From: Reticulitermes lucifugus
Lineage: Eukaryota; Arthropoda; Insecta; Blattodea; Rhinotermitidae
Length of the DNA stretch: 53,819 bases
Assembly (NCBI GenBank): GCA_026260175.1
Contig: JAKCWW010002760.1
Coordinates: 1 to 53,819 of the forward strand
Direction: 5' to 3'
Each line of letters begins with the position of its first letter. Position 1 is the stretch's first letter. This document shows positions 1 to 9,380 of this stretch, piece by piece. Below the pieces are notes generated by a model. It searched no databases and had not been told where the DNA came from. It saw nothing but the letters and a program-made list of their open reading frames with translations. Position numbers and translations under genes: made by a program.

Positions 1-71
1 TTAACTAACTCCACTTCTTTACCATTAAGTCCTCTAACATTCCATGTTCCATATTTCAATGTCTCAATCAT
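1..71 (-). pseudogene. 5' end of LINE endonuclease ORF, cut by window edge
   Basis: Read on the minus strand from the ATG at 71, the sequence gives MIETLKYGTWNVRGLNGKEV and then ELV before the window ends. A short lead-in followed by TWNVRGL is the usual start of the APE-type endonuclease domain of non-LTR retrotransposons (LINEs). That domain nicks target DNA to prime reverse transcription. Only about 23 codons are visible, with no stop codon among them, so whether the element is intact cannot be judged. The ATG was chosen because it opens the frame directly ahead of the conserved motif. The rest of the ORF would lie to the left of the window. Confidence 0.7.
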
Positions 72-298
72 CGCCAGTTCGTCGTCCTATGTATCTATCC
101 GGCTTTCCCTCTTTTGTTTATTTTAATCGGCTAAATTTCGGATATGCGAGTGATTGGCCCACAGTATCCTAGCCCATGGTCCACGGCTCCTTATTCAATA
201 TATTCGGAGCAGCCCTGACGTGTGGATAATCCCATGTCAGGGGTTTCCTCATCCGCCACCCAGAGGACGCGCCTGGTAGGTTGGGCACCCCCAGGAGT
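72..298 (-). repeat. LINE 5' untranslated region
   Basis: This stretch lies directly upstream, on the minus strand, of the endonuclease start and ends where a SINE-B fragment begins at about 299. It is more GC-rich than its surroundings and reads as a leader without a long ORF. It is assigned to the LINE by contiguity only. If correct, this copy is not 5'-truncated, unlike every other LINE remnant in the window. Confidence 0.5.
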
Positions 299-425
299 GG
301 TAAATGTATAGGTAAAATTGTCCTTGTCCCCGCCATGAAGTCATATGGGGGGAGTAAAAGTAAAAGTATAACTCCACTTACCTAAAGGGGTGGTACATAA
401 ATAACCACTGGGATTTAAACGGTTG
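299..425 (-). repeat. SINE-B fragment, 3' part
   Basis: In minus orientation this shows the 3' half of the SINE-B family. It starts with the GGTAAA-type tail (complement of the TTTACC tail) and continues with the conserved 'catatggggggagt' block and a degenerate 'cactggga' block. The same blocks occur at 22016-22335, 9321-9380 and 49665-49795. The tRNA-like head is missing. Confidence 0.55.
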
Positions 426-1631
426 ATGTAAACTATATATAAACATTCATTCCTACCTCACAAAGAAAAAACTCCGTCTCGGTTATAGAGACCATTCGGT
501 TAGTGCTGTTAACAAGAATAAAAAGTGATTATTTCCCTAATGATACTGCAACCATAAATATAATCTTTTGGCATTATGCAGAGCTTTCGAATGTTAAACG
601 GCGTCGTAAACATTGTAATAACTGAGCTTTTGAGCTGTTACCGCAACTTAATTTCCAATAAAAGAAAATTTAAAATCTGCAGTGGAGAATCGTGATCCAG
701 AAGTCAGGTCTAGCGGAAGGGTACAAAATGTCTTCCAATTACCCTTCCTCCAGACCTGACCTCCGGATAAATATTCGCCACTGGAAATCTGTAGGAGAAA
801 CGTAAAAAGTGTCTTACTTGAACCATAATATTCTATTAGCGGCATGTTATAAAACTTTCATGCTAAACACACACATCTCCCAAACACAAGTTCAACCAGC
901 AAATTCACCACAGTTACCATACGACGTCGCGTAACACCCCAGAAGAGCGCAGATCTCAGCAAATTCACAATTTTCCGGGACGTGAAACACGTGGTCATGT
1001 GACGCAACTTCACTTAGTGGAATTCAGAAGGACGCTCGCCATTAATTACATTATAATTCTGACACCTTCTAAGAGTTAGTCTGGATTTATGTTCACGGCT
1101 GTCTTTGTAAAGCAAGAATCCAGGGTGATAATCCTATTAGAATACAGATGTGAAACCTTTTAAGAAGGCAGGCCCTTTTATAATTCTTTAAACCAACCGT
1201 GGGCCAACAAAATTTTTCAATAGTACGTAGTAATGTAACACATAAAACTGAATAGACGAAATATTTATGACGGAATTAAAGAGAATCCTACTCATACGTC
1301 ATCAATGGTAGGCTTGGCTGTGCTTGCAGGACTTTAAAACGTGTAAATATGGGCGTGTGTGAGGAGGACTGTGGGTCGTAACGCAGGAGAGTTGCTTTTA
1401 GGGCTGTGGTTCTCATCCGTTTGTAGCCGCATAACAAACCAGCATCTTAGGAAACTCTTAAGTTTCTCATTACCATGAAGAATAGTTTGGTATTTTGTGA
1501 AGAATCTATGGTGCTCATGTATAAATTCAAGTACCATAATTTGATTTTTGTACTTTGAAAAAGAACACTAAACTTAAATATCCTCATGTACATAAGAACC
1601 ACCGCATAAAGATGCATTAAAAAAAGCATTT
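426..1631. other. No gene seen; one HHR-element fragment
   Basis: AT-rich sequence with only short chance ORFs on the minus strand (for example 1334-1629) that resemble no family known to me. The only structure seen is the 936-967 block shared with the hammerhead-bearing element at 39890-40204. Confidence 0.5.
936..967 (+). repeat. Fragment of hammerhead-bearing element (end block)
   Basis: The block 'cccagaagagcgcagatctc' matches, base for base, the right arm of the element at 40140-40159. Its reverse complement matches the left arm at 39899-39918, and a shorter part recurs near 36750. No hammerhead core follows here, so this is a truncated relic of the same family. Confidence 0.6.
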
Positions 1632-1850
1632 ACAAGAGCAAGAGAGTTATATCTCCTAAAGAACTTCCAGACCGGCTCTGGAGCCCACCCAGCCTACTGT
1701 ACTATGGGTACCGGGGTTCTTTCTCGGGGATAAAGCGGCTGGGACATTATTTTGTCTACTCACCTCCATCTAGTGCTGAGGTTAAGAATGAGTAGAGCTA
1801 CACTTCTACTCCCCTATATGCCTTCATGGCCCGGACAGGAAAAATCTCCA
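1632..1850 (+). repeat. SINE-B fragment
   Basis: Plus-strand copy of the SINE-B body: the 'ccagaccgg...cccacccagcct' block, 'tatgggtaccggggttc', 'ggggataaagcgg', 'cacctccatctagtgctgag', then 'tatgccttcatggc'. The order is the same as in 4830-5062, 14326-14640 and 50570-50850. The tRNA-like head is lost or badly degraded. Confidence 0.7.
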
Positions 1851-2334
1851 CCATTATTATCCTCGGAACTATTTGGAAGTAGATTCTTGACTACGCTGAG
1901 TGGTGCTAATTGTCTCTGTAAAACAGGAAATTCTCCAAAGTGTTATTCTTTGATGACAGGGAGTTAAAAAACATGATGCTAAATTAGGATCACTGGGAAC
2001 CGTTGTACGGTAAGCATGTGTGTTCTCAGTATAGGCACCTTCACCGGTGATGGGCACAATGTGTGATCGTCGTGATGAATGTGGATATTTAAAATCGGAA
2101 ATATGGATTTTACACATTTAAGAGTACATGTGAAATCTGAGGTTCGCCGTGTAGTCTGGTGACCTGAAACAAGGACAAGACTTCGTCCATCTTCAGAAGG
2201 GAAGCCTTAGTGAATTCTGCTACAACTGACAGCTTCATATCCCACAACACATTTTTCTTCCTCCTGATAAATGTGCACTACAAACAGATATTAAGAAGCG
2301 TAAAATTAACAACTGGAAAGAAAGGTCAAAAAGT
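1851..2334. other. No gene seen
   Basis: No recognisable element. The small ORFs here (for example 1869-2117 minus) look accidental. Confidence 0.5.
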
Positions 2335-2425
2335 AGAGTGGACTGGGAGAGGGCCATTAAGGAGGCGAAGGTCCGCATTGGACTGCAGTGCCACTGAAGA
2401 AGAAGAAGAAGAAGAAGAAGATAAA
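2335..2425 (+). pseudogene. Possible LINE 3' end with GAA-repeat tail
   Basis: A short frame reads VDWERAIKEAKVRIGLQCH followed by a stop at about 2395, and then runs straight into a (GAA)n tract at 2396-2420. A short coding end followed immediately by a simple repeat is the layout of a 5'-truncated retroelement. The peptide looks like the tail of a LINE ORF2, but it is too short to assign. The (GAA)n could also be an unrelated microsatellite. Confidence 0.3.
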
Positions 2426-3124
2426 TGTGCACATTCTCAACTCTCTGTGAAGGATGTTAATACGATGATTACAAAAGTTTTAATGTTGGACATCCTGGGA
2501 TACTTCGTCACGTTCGTGGTACTACCGTATTCCTCAGTAAAGTGTTTCTCTTTCATCGTCACGGTATGTACCGGCGAATGCAAGCTTCCTATGCGATAAA
2601 GCTGCGCTGCTGGAGGAAACGATAAAAGAAACACCACATATACGTGTTATAACTGATCGCACGCACACCAAAGAGAAAATATCGATATCATGGCAGTACT
2701 TTTCTAAGGTGAAAGATTTAGATATTATGAAGGAAAAGTTCTGTAAAGAACTGAGTACTTTGCAAATGTCGGTGGTAAAAATTGACGGTGTAACATCCCA
2801 GAATCTAAAATCTAAAATCTCGCTATCCTACATTTGCAGCCAATTTTCAGTGTGGTCAGGAAAGATCGTGAAGATTTCATGGTGTTGCTCCGTGGACAGA
2901 TAACCTGAGAGGAACTATGAAGCTGAAGTCACTGTTGGGTGGCCAGAGTTGCAACTGCGAGACAAAGGGAAATAATTTAAAGATTCAGTGCCATTAGAAG
3001 TGACGTGGTGTTCGATATTTGTATAACAAATACACACCCACTGAATATAATCTCTTTTGTAGTATGAGCCATGTACTACGAATACTAAATGATCCACCAG
3101 AATGGTTTATACCATAACTGTATT
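2426..3124. other. No gene seen
   Basis: Short chance ORFs only. A small local duplication of 'aatctaa' occurs around 2800-2818. No transposon ends were recognised. Confidence 0.5.
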
Positions 3125-3300
3125 AATTGGTCCCTACCTAACTAGCTCCATGGAGCAGGGTGCTTCTTGAGAAAATGATTCCCAGCTGATGAAGAAATCC
3201 CACATAGTTTTTGAAATAAGAAAGTCCATTACCATATCCGCAAGAATCCGCCATTTGTTTTTATCCTAAGACAGAGCAATCCAGACCAAGCCCTTTCTTA
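3125..3300 (-). pseudogene. LINE-1-type 3' tail (C-terminus and 3' UTR)
   Basis: The block 'ctccatggagcagggtgctt' on the plus strand is the reverse complement of the 3' UTR found after the stop of the better-preserved LINE copy at 39285-39625 ('ctccatggagcagagtcctt'). It is followed by a degraded equivalent of the coding end: the 'gaatccgccatttgt' block corresponds to the WRALVN region. 'LINE-1' is a local name for this family, not a claim of membership of the L1 clade. Confidence 0.6.
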
Positions 3301-3604
3301 ACATTTTCAATGGAAATAAATTACGTAATATAGCTATCTCCACGTACGTAACCCTCAGCGTTCATGTGAAATAACTTTTAGTCGTGTGTCTATAAAGCTT
3401 TATTTGCATTCTCCAGCACTATAAATGATGTGTGTACTGTACCTACACCGGTGACTGTGCATAATTCGTCTTTCATTTATATACAGTTACGTACACTTCC
3501 TCTGGCTGTCTTAGTGAATGTGCGCAATCATTTGTGTGGGCCTATGTGCACATTTAAAGGACTTTTACATTCACCGTAACATACACATGGTCGGTGTCTT
3601 AACA

Positions 3605-3905
3605 GAGATTCGAGCCGCAGAAGCTAAAATTTTAAGATCAGTCGAGGGATGTACAAGACTTAGTAGAATGAGAAGTTATAAAAAAAGGACAATTAAAAAT
3701 ACATTCAATACAATATAAAATAAGGGAATACATAGTCCGGTGGCTGGGACATCTGCAAACAACTGGCGGTACTGGAATATAAAGAACAAGCTCTGCGTCA
3801 TACATAAATTAAGAGGAAGAAGAAATATTGCTGGTCCAAGAAAAAGACGAGAAGATGAAGACTGAACAGGAAGATTTCCTATGCCTGACGCGAAGAAGAA
3901 AAAGA
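3605..3905 (+). pseudogene. Decayed LINE ORF2 C-terminal region
   Basis: Three short frames together match the C-terminal part of insect LINE reverse-transcriptase ORFs. First EIRAAEAKILRSVEGCTRLS (compare the usual RAAEMKFLRSV.GYTR). Then IREYIVRWLGHLQTT (W.GHL.RM). Last RGRRNIAGPRKRREDED (KRGRPRKRWEDD). Frame changes and stops separate them, so the copy is dead. It belongs to a different LINE family from the AQDRDQWRALVN type found elsewhere in the window. It runs into the AAG-rich tract and the GGT/GAT array at 3930. Confidence 0.65.
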
Positions 3906-3929
3906 AGAGTAACAATAAGTCGTCGTACA

Positions 3930-4397
3930 TGACGACGACGGTGCTGGTGGTGGTGGTGGTGGTGGTGATGGTGGTGTTGATGGTTGTGATGGTGGTGATG
4001 GTTGTGGTGGTGGTGATGGTGGTGTTGATGGTTGTGGTGGTGGTGATGGTTGTGGTGGTGGTGATGGTGGTGGTGATGGTGGTGTTGATGGTTGTGGTGG
4101 TGGTGATGGTTGTGGTGGTGGTGGTGATAGTGATGGTTGTGATGGTGGTGTTGATGGTTGTGGTGGTGGTGGTNTGATGGTTGTGGTGGTGTTGATGGTT
4201 TTGGTGGTGGTGGTGGTGGTGCTGGTTGAGGTGGTGGTGGTGATGTTTGTGGTAGTGATGGTGGTGATGATTGAGGTGGTGGTGGTTATGTTTGTGGTGG
4301 TGATGGTGGTGATGGTTGTGGTGGTGGTGATGGTGGTGTTGATGGTTGTGGTGGTGGTGGTAGTGGTGGTGGTAATAGTGATGGTGGTGATAGGACT
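3930..4397. repeat. Compound GGT/GAT trinucleotide array with an N
   Basis: About 470 bp built from GGT, GAT and GTT triplets, with a short (GAC)n lead-in and a higher-order pattern close to 'ggtggtgatggttgtggtgg'. One ambiguous base, n, stands at 4174 and marks an assembly uncertainty. Long Val/Met-rich (plus) and Thr/Pro-rich (minus) frames are by-products of the period-3 repeat, not genes. Confidence 0.95.
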
Positions 4398-4519
4398 CGC
4401 TGATTCTACTTTACCTAAGAAGATCACGCATATCCGTAGGGAGTAAGGATCGAACATGCGATCACCGGCTTTGAGACTTGAGTGGTTACCTTCAAGATGT
4501 CCGACATTAACCTCAGTAT

Positions 4520-4800
4520 GCTTCATGTAGCTCAGTCCACGAAGCAGAGTTCTTCTTGGGGAGTTGATAGTCGTTCAGGTCGTCAGAATTTCTTCGTTTG
4601 TTATGGAACCCAAAGGTTCATTGCCGTGTTCACAAGAGCTGTCCACTGGACTACACCTTCAATCATTCCAATTCATGAATCCAATCCACACTCTCACATC
4701 CTATTCCTTTACAAATCATTTTACTATTATCTTTCTTACCAAAATGTTATATACATTTCTTACCTTCCTGATGCGTGCTACGCGTCTCGTCAATCTCCAA
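4520..4800 (-). pseudogene. LINE-1-type C-terminal fragment and 3' tail
   Basis: Plus-strand blocks 'atggaacccaaaggttcatt' and 'ttcacaagagctgtccactgg' are reverse complements of the NLRVP-stop and WRALVN regions of the 39285-39625 copy. The 5' side extends into the 'ccaaaatgttatatacattt' block (the VGKPEG region). Several frame breaks are present. It directly precedes a SINE-B copy. Confidence 0.65.
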
Positions 4801-4829
4801 ATCTTTTATTTAACCACCCCACTAATACT

Positions 4830-5062
4830 GATAATCGAATCCCGGTGGGGGCGAGATTTCCCCGTGCCGTCCAGACCGGCCTCGAGGCCCTCCCAACCTC
4901 CGGTCCAATGACTATCGGGTCTTTCCCGGGGTTAAAGCGGCCGGAAAGTGGTGCTGACCACCCACCTCCTTCTAGGGTCGGGTTGCGAATGGGTAGGAGC
5001 TATACCTCCACCTCCCCTCTGTGCCTGCATAGGCATGTCATGGGGTGAACTTTACCTCTACT
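4830..5062 (+). repeat. SINE-B copy, head partly lost
   Basis: Begins at a B-box-like 'gataatcgaatcccggt', then follows the SINE-B body: 'ccgtccagaccggcctcgag', 'ggtctttcccggggttaaag', 'ccacccacctccttctaggg', 'gtgcctgcataggcatgtca', ending in a 'gaactttacc' tail. The RNA polymerase III A-box part is missing. Confidence 0.75.
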
Positions 5063-6017
5063 CTACTAGATAAAATGTATCAATTATAAAGTTTCACGTT
5101 ATGTAATAGCATGTGTACTGACAATCAGCCCTTTCAGTTATGCCTTATGCGCAGAAAGAGTAATTTGTACTTGTATGCATTAAATCGTCGTTTCAACAAA
5201 TTCATAGTGTTTTCTTGTGGCAAATAAATCTTTTGGGCAACATCATTCCAAACCACTCGGAACTCGTTTCTATTTATCATCGGTCATGCCCCCAGCTTAC
5301 AGCCTCAATAGGATCGGCACGCAATGCACAATGAAGAAAATGGTAGACGTAAAAGTCTCACAATAGAAGCAGCTTATCCGTTTTTCCTTCCCCCATGCAA
5401 TTGTACTTATTTCCCCTCGAAAAATAACATCAAGGGAATGATGGATTATGATTGATTACCCTGGATCTTCATGGAAGGCGTGATTATACGGGTTGCGTGT
5501 TTAAATGTGAAAAGAATGGAACATCAGGGAGAACAGAAGTCGTGCCTGAAAACATCTAGTCATCGCAAAGAAAGAAATCAAGCCTCTTGTGTTCAGTGAC
5601 TATGTACAACTCTGTGAACTGCATGAAGACGTGCGTACAGCAGTGACATATCTCCAGGCTCTTGGGTAAATCAGTCTACTCATTTGAAACACAAAATTAG
5701 CCTTACGTATCCACAAAAGAACCGAAGCATTAAGAAGAACATCAATACTTAATTTCAGTCCTAGTCTGAAACTTCACTGTGACAATACACAAAAGCCAAC
5801 GGAATAAGGTACAAACGTCAGAAAAGGAATATGTGTTATCAGGAACACAAATTAAATTTTCAAATAAAAAATAGGGGAGTGAAATTTGGTTTCTGATATT
5901 GAGATATTAATATAAATTGTGTCAGAGAACAGGGTGCTAACGAGTGTAATTGTACCCAAGGCCAAGAAGGTAAGGAGAGCCTAGCTCTCAGGATTAGGAA
6001 TAAAATTGAGGAATAAC
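5063..6017. other. No gene seen
   Basis: AT-rich DNA with no ORF of note, no simple repeat and no recognised element end. Confidence 0.5.
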
Positions 6018-6062
6018 ATTTTCTGACGTTTCGGCAAACATCACAGTTGTCATCTTTTCTCA
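6018..6062 (-). ncRNA. Degenerate hammerhead-like motif
   Basis: Minus strand: AAAAGA in place of CUGANGA, then a stem-loop running GACAA...UUGCC (four of five pairs), then GAAACGUC. The order and spacing fit the hammerhead family of this window, but C3, U4 and G5 are lost, so it should be inactive. Confidence 0.35.
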
Positions 6063-8015
6063 AAAGCAGATTCAACGCACTAAACACCAAAGAAAGCCTG
6101 AGGACTGGACGTCATCATATGTAACTCATCTCCAAATAAGATTTAATTATGGTGATCAAATAAAGAAATATAAGTGGGTGGGCGCTGAGGTACGTAGCAA
6201 GGGGTGAATAAGAAATACATTCAAAACTCCTGTCACAAAATCTTCGTTAAAGAAACAACTTGGGAGACCTAACCGTAGCTAATAAGAATATTATAGGGGA
6301 TTTTAAAAAAAACAAAGCAGGTAGTAAAGATATGGACTTCACATGGCTCATGTTAGCGACCAAGGGAGGCACTTGTGGCCACGGTAATGATCTTCCTGAT
6401 TCCATAAAAGGCGGGGAACATCTTGGCTAGATAAGCGATTATTAACTTCTGAAAAGGTCTATGATCGGTGATGTTAGTTACAGAACTTCGACTGAAAATG
6501 TAGCCATAGATTATTTATTTTCTGGAAACAGCTCCTCTTGGCTAACATACTGTCTGATCAATCGTGTTCAGTATTTTGTTCCTTCAATCCATACTGAGGT
6601 TTGTCATATAGGGCACTAGCACTTTAGATATACTGTACAACCTTCCTTCCTGACAGCTAATAGATATCTCTGATTCTAGATGTTTTTCTTTAGCGAGTCA
6701 AATACTTTGCCTAAAATTGCCTGATTTATAATGGTATCTTCCTGACTCTGTGTATTCTATTTTAGAATTTGTTACCTGTGAAAGCCAGTACTATGTAGCA
6801 CTCTTCAGCTTCTAATGTAGGAATGCAGCCTTAAATCCTGATACCCATTTGTCTGGTACATGTTCTACCTTAGACAACATTATCTGCGGTCGCTTAATAA
6901 AGCAAAATGAGTATGCAAGTTGTGAGGTGTGAGCATATTACGGCTTTGATTCTTTTCTCTGAATTGAGTTTTGTGTTTAAATTGTGATGACTCTGCTAAG
7001 TGCTGCCGCCCCTAAACATGCTTCATTTCCACTTGTTTCAGTTTCCTCTTTTTGCCTACACCCACTCCAAGTACATAGGCCTGTATCTACAAAATTTCTC
7101 AGAAATTCAACACATTTCCACTGTTTGACATTCATACTAAAGTAAGTACTTCAGCCTCCTGAAACAATAGATCGATCTAAGTGGTAAAGTTTTATGAATT
7201 CCAGTTCGTACCTCACAGAAAACACACATTCTCTATTTCAAAGTCCATTCCCATAGTGACGTTCGCATAAATAAAGGCTGTTAATTCTTAGAATCATACG
7301 AGACATGTATGTACACTCTGTAGACAAAATGCAAAGTTTCAGGACGTTAAAACAAGTGCTACAAATAGTAACGGCTGTGCTTTAAGCAGTTAATAAAAGG
7401 GTCTTTATACGGTAACTTGATGATGAAGATAGAGATACAACAGTGTCAAAATACTGAAAACTCATCCATTAATCACATATTGTCATTCAAAATACATTAC
7501 TCAGTACAGTTACTGGCTAGGTCTATATGGTGGATGAACACAGCTCGGTAACAGGGCATGGAAGCACACAATATATTCCGCAATTTCACCAAGGGGCAAA
7601 CAACCCCATATCCAATTGGCATCTCCACCTAGAGCAGAGGTTAGGAATGCATACAGCCCTCAACCTACTTCATGGCATGCCGTTTAAGTACAAGAACGAC
7701 TTTGTCTTTTCTTGACCAGTTGAAAGTTGAATATTTAAAATATGTTGTAATTTAAGATAATATTTTGAACTTGGTAACGTCCGTCACACAAATTAACCAG
7801 TTAGGCTTACTTGTGTTTGTGAAAAGCTAATGAACTGAATGAAACAGGGTCCTTGTAAGCTAATAGTCACCTTTCTTCACAACTTTTGTGGAACCTGTAG
7901 GTTTATTTAAATCCAGTCCACGTTTGCCCATCTACCCACCTACGCTTCAATGTACGAGACTGTTTCAGTTAATCTGACTAAATTTTTTTACGGATTTTCA
8001 TCTCCCGCATGAACG
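6063..8015. other. No gene seen; weak SINE-B trace near 7600-7685
   Basis: AT-rich, with no credible ORF. At 7600-7685 the blocks 'ctccacctagagcagaggtt' and 'cttcatggcatgccg' follow the order of the SINE-B 3' half, so a highly decayed copy is likely there. Nothing else was recognised. Confidence 0.45.
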
Positions 8016-8023
8016 CTATATAG

Positions 8024-8320
8024 CAGAGGTGACCAGCTAGACGAGCTTCGAAAGCCGCACTTTCGGGTGCAACTTCGACAAGAGCCACGCCTTAATACAA
8101 TAAAATAAAATAGTTTTACCTTATTTAATGTTTTTTTTATTTCTGTTCATCCAAATACAAGAGGTTAGTTTTGTTACTTATGAGTCTCCGTTCTATAGAG
8201 AATCTTTTAAAACGCCGTTCAAGGCCAGCCTCTTGTGAGTCTAAACTACTTGGATATTATTTTTTAAAGGTAAGTTTCGCGGGCCACATGCGGCTTGCAA
8301 GCCGCGTTGTGCTACCGCTG
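8024..8320. mobile_element. Non-autonomous hAT-type MITE with perfect 8-bp TSD
   Basis: The 297-bp element starts CAGAGGTGACCA and ends with the reverse complement of CAGCGGTAGCAC. These are short imperfect terminal inverted repeats of the CAGNGGT hAT type. An exact 8-bp direct repeat, CTATATAG, flanks it at 8016-8023 and 8321-8328, as hAT transposases produce. Subterminal GC-rich inverted blocks ('ccacatgcggcttgcaagcc') are typical. It encodes no transposase and would have been moved in trans. The TSD is itself a palindrome, which weakens the match slightly as independent evidence. Confidence 0.8.
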
Positions 8321-8328
8321 CTATATAG

Positions 8329-8555
8329 CTTACACCTTTCTCATCACAACCTCCTTGATTTGAACACCCTAATATTATTCGGTGAAGGGTAAAAATTTGA
8401 ACCCTTGTCACACGTAATTCTTTTCAACCCCATCTTACTTCTTCTGTCTTAGGTCCCAACATTTGCTCAGCATCCCGTTCTGAAACACTGAAAATTAATG
8501 CTCTTGCCTTCAGATTAGAGACCGTAAAATAACTATAGGAATGTTATAGTGATGA
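8329..8555. other. No gene seen
   Basis: No element or ORF recognised between the MITE and the first AGT-rich tract. Confidence 0.45.
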
Positions 8556-8582
8556 CAGTATCAGTAGTAGTAGTGGTGGTAC
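8556..8582. repeat. Short AGT/GGT microsatellite
   Basis: Short 'cagtagtagtagtggtggta' tract, about 260 bp before the long array of the same triplets. Confidence 0.7.
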
Positions 8583-8837
8583 TAAGTAGTCGTAGCGGTG
8601 TTGGCAGGATACCGATATCGCTGGCTGCGCCTTTAAGCACACAGCGTTAAAACATTTAAACATACAGACCGAAGGCGAATTACGCTGTCATCGATATGTG
8701 TCAGCAATTTTCTGTATTGTTGTTTGTAATATCAGGAACTTTAAAAGATGGACACAAAGCGGCCGATTGTCTGGAAATTGTCTGTAAACACACAATGGAT
8801 AAAGGACAGAAAGGCTCCAATCGGGTTACATTGTCAA

Positions 8838-8921
8838 GGAGCAGCAGCAGCAGCAGTAGTAGTAGCAGCAGTAGTAGTAGTAGTAGTAGTAGTAGTAGCA
8901 GTAGTAGTAGCAGCAGCAGCA

Positions 8922-8958
<37 letters not shown>

Positions 8959-9012
8959 GGGACCCTAGTAGTGGTGGTAGTGGTGGTGGTGGTGCTGGTG
9001 TAGTAATAGTGG
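8838..9012. repeat. Compound AGC/AGT/GGT trinucleotide array
   Basis: About 170 bp of AGC and AGT triplets grading into GGT. The poly-Ser, poly-Val/Ala and poly-Tyr frames found here come from the repeat period and are not evidence of a protein. Confidence 0.95.
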
Positions 9013-9320
9013 CAGAAGAAATAGCAGGGCACTGTGTTTAACTACAGAATTAAGAACGCATGTGCCCCTTTAGTTCCATTAAAAATTTTCAGTGGAATCC
9101 TCCTTACATTTCCCATGCACGTTACAAATGTTTTTAGACTGCAGCTTATAGAACTGGCCGGTGTTACGCTTTCACCAATCGTTGCTCTTCAAGGTAGTTC
9201 TGTGGCTAAGTAATAATTTTTTGTTGACGGCATATCAAAGAAGCAGTCAATGGTGCTCGACTGATTTGTACTTCATGTGGTTCAAGGGCAGGCAAAGTTG
9301 TGCCTGTTCACGTGTTACAG

Positions 9321-9380
9321 ACGTATGGGGGGGAGCAGATACATAGCTCTACTCTTTCTTAACTTCGGCACTAGATGGAA
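9321..9380 (-). repeat. SINE-B 3' fragment
   Basis: Minus-orientation SINE-B blocks 'gtatgggggggagcagatac', 'ctctactctttcttaact' and 'tcggcactagatgg', in the order seen in 22016-22335 and 49665-49795. Confidence 0.5.

Noticed and set aside
3879..4526. 215-codon minus-strand Thr/Pro-rich ORF and matching plus-strand Val/Met ORFs
   Set aside because: They are by-products of the period-3 GGT/GAT repeat and even cross the ambiguous base; there is no domain or independent coding signal.
8696..9041. Poly-Ser, poly-Val and poly-Tyr ORFs
   Set aside because: Produced by the AGT/AGC array in different frames.
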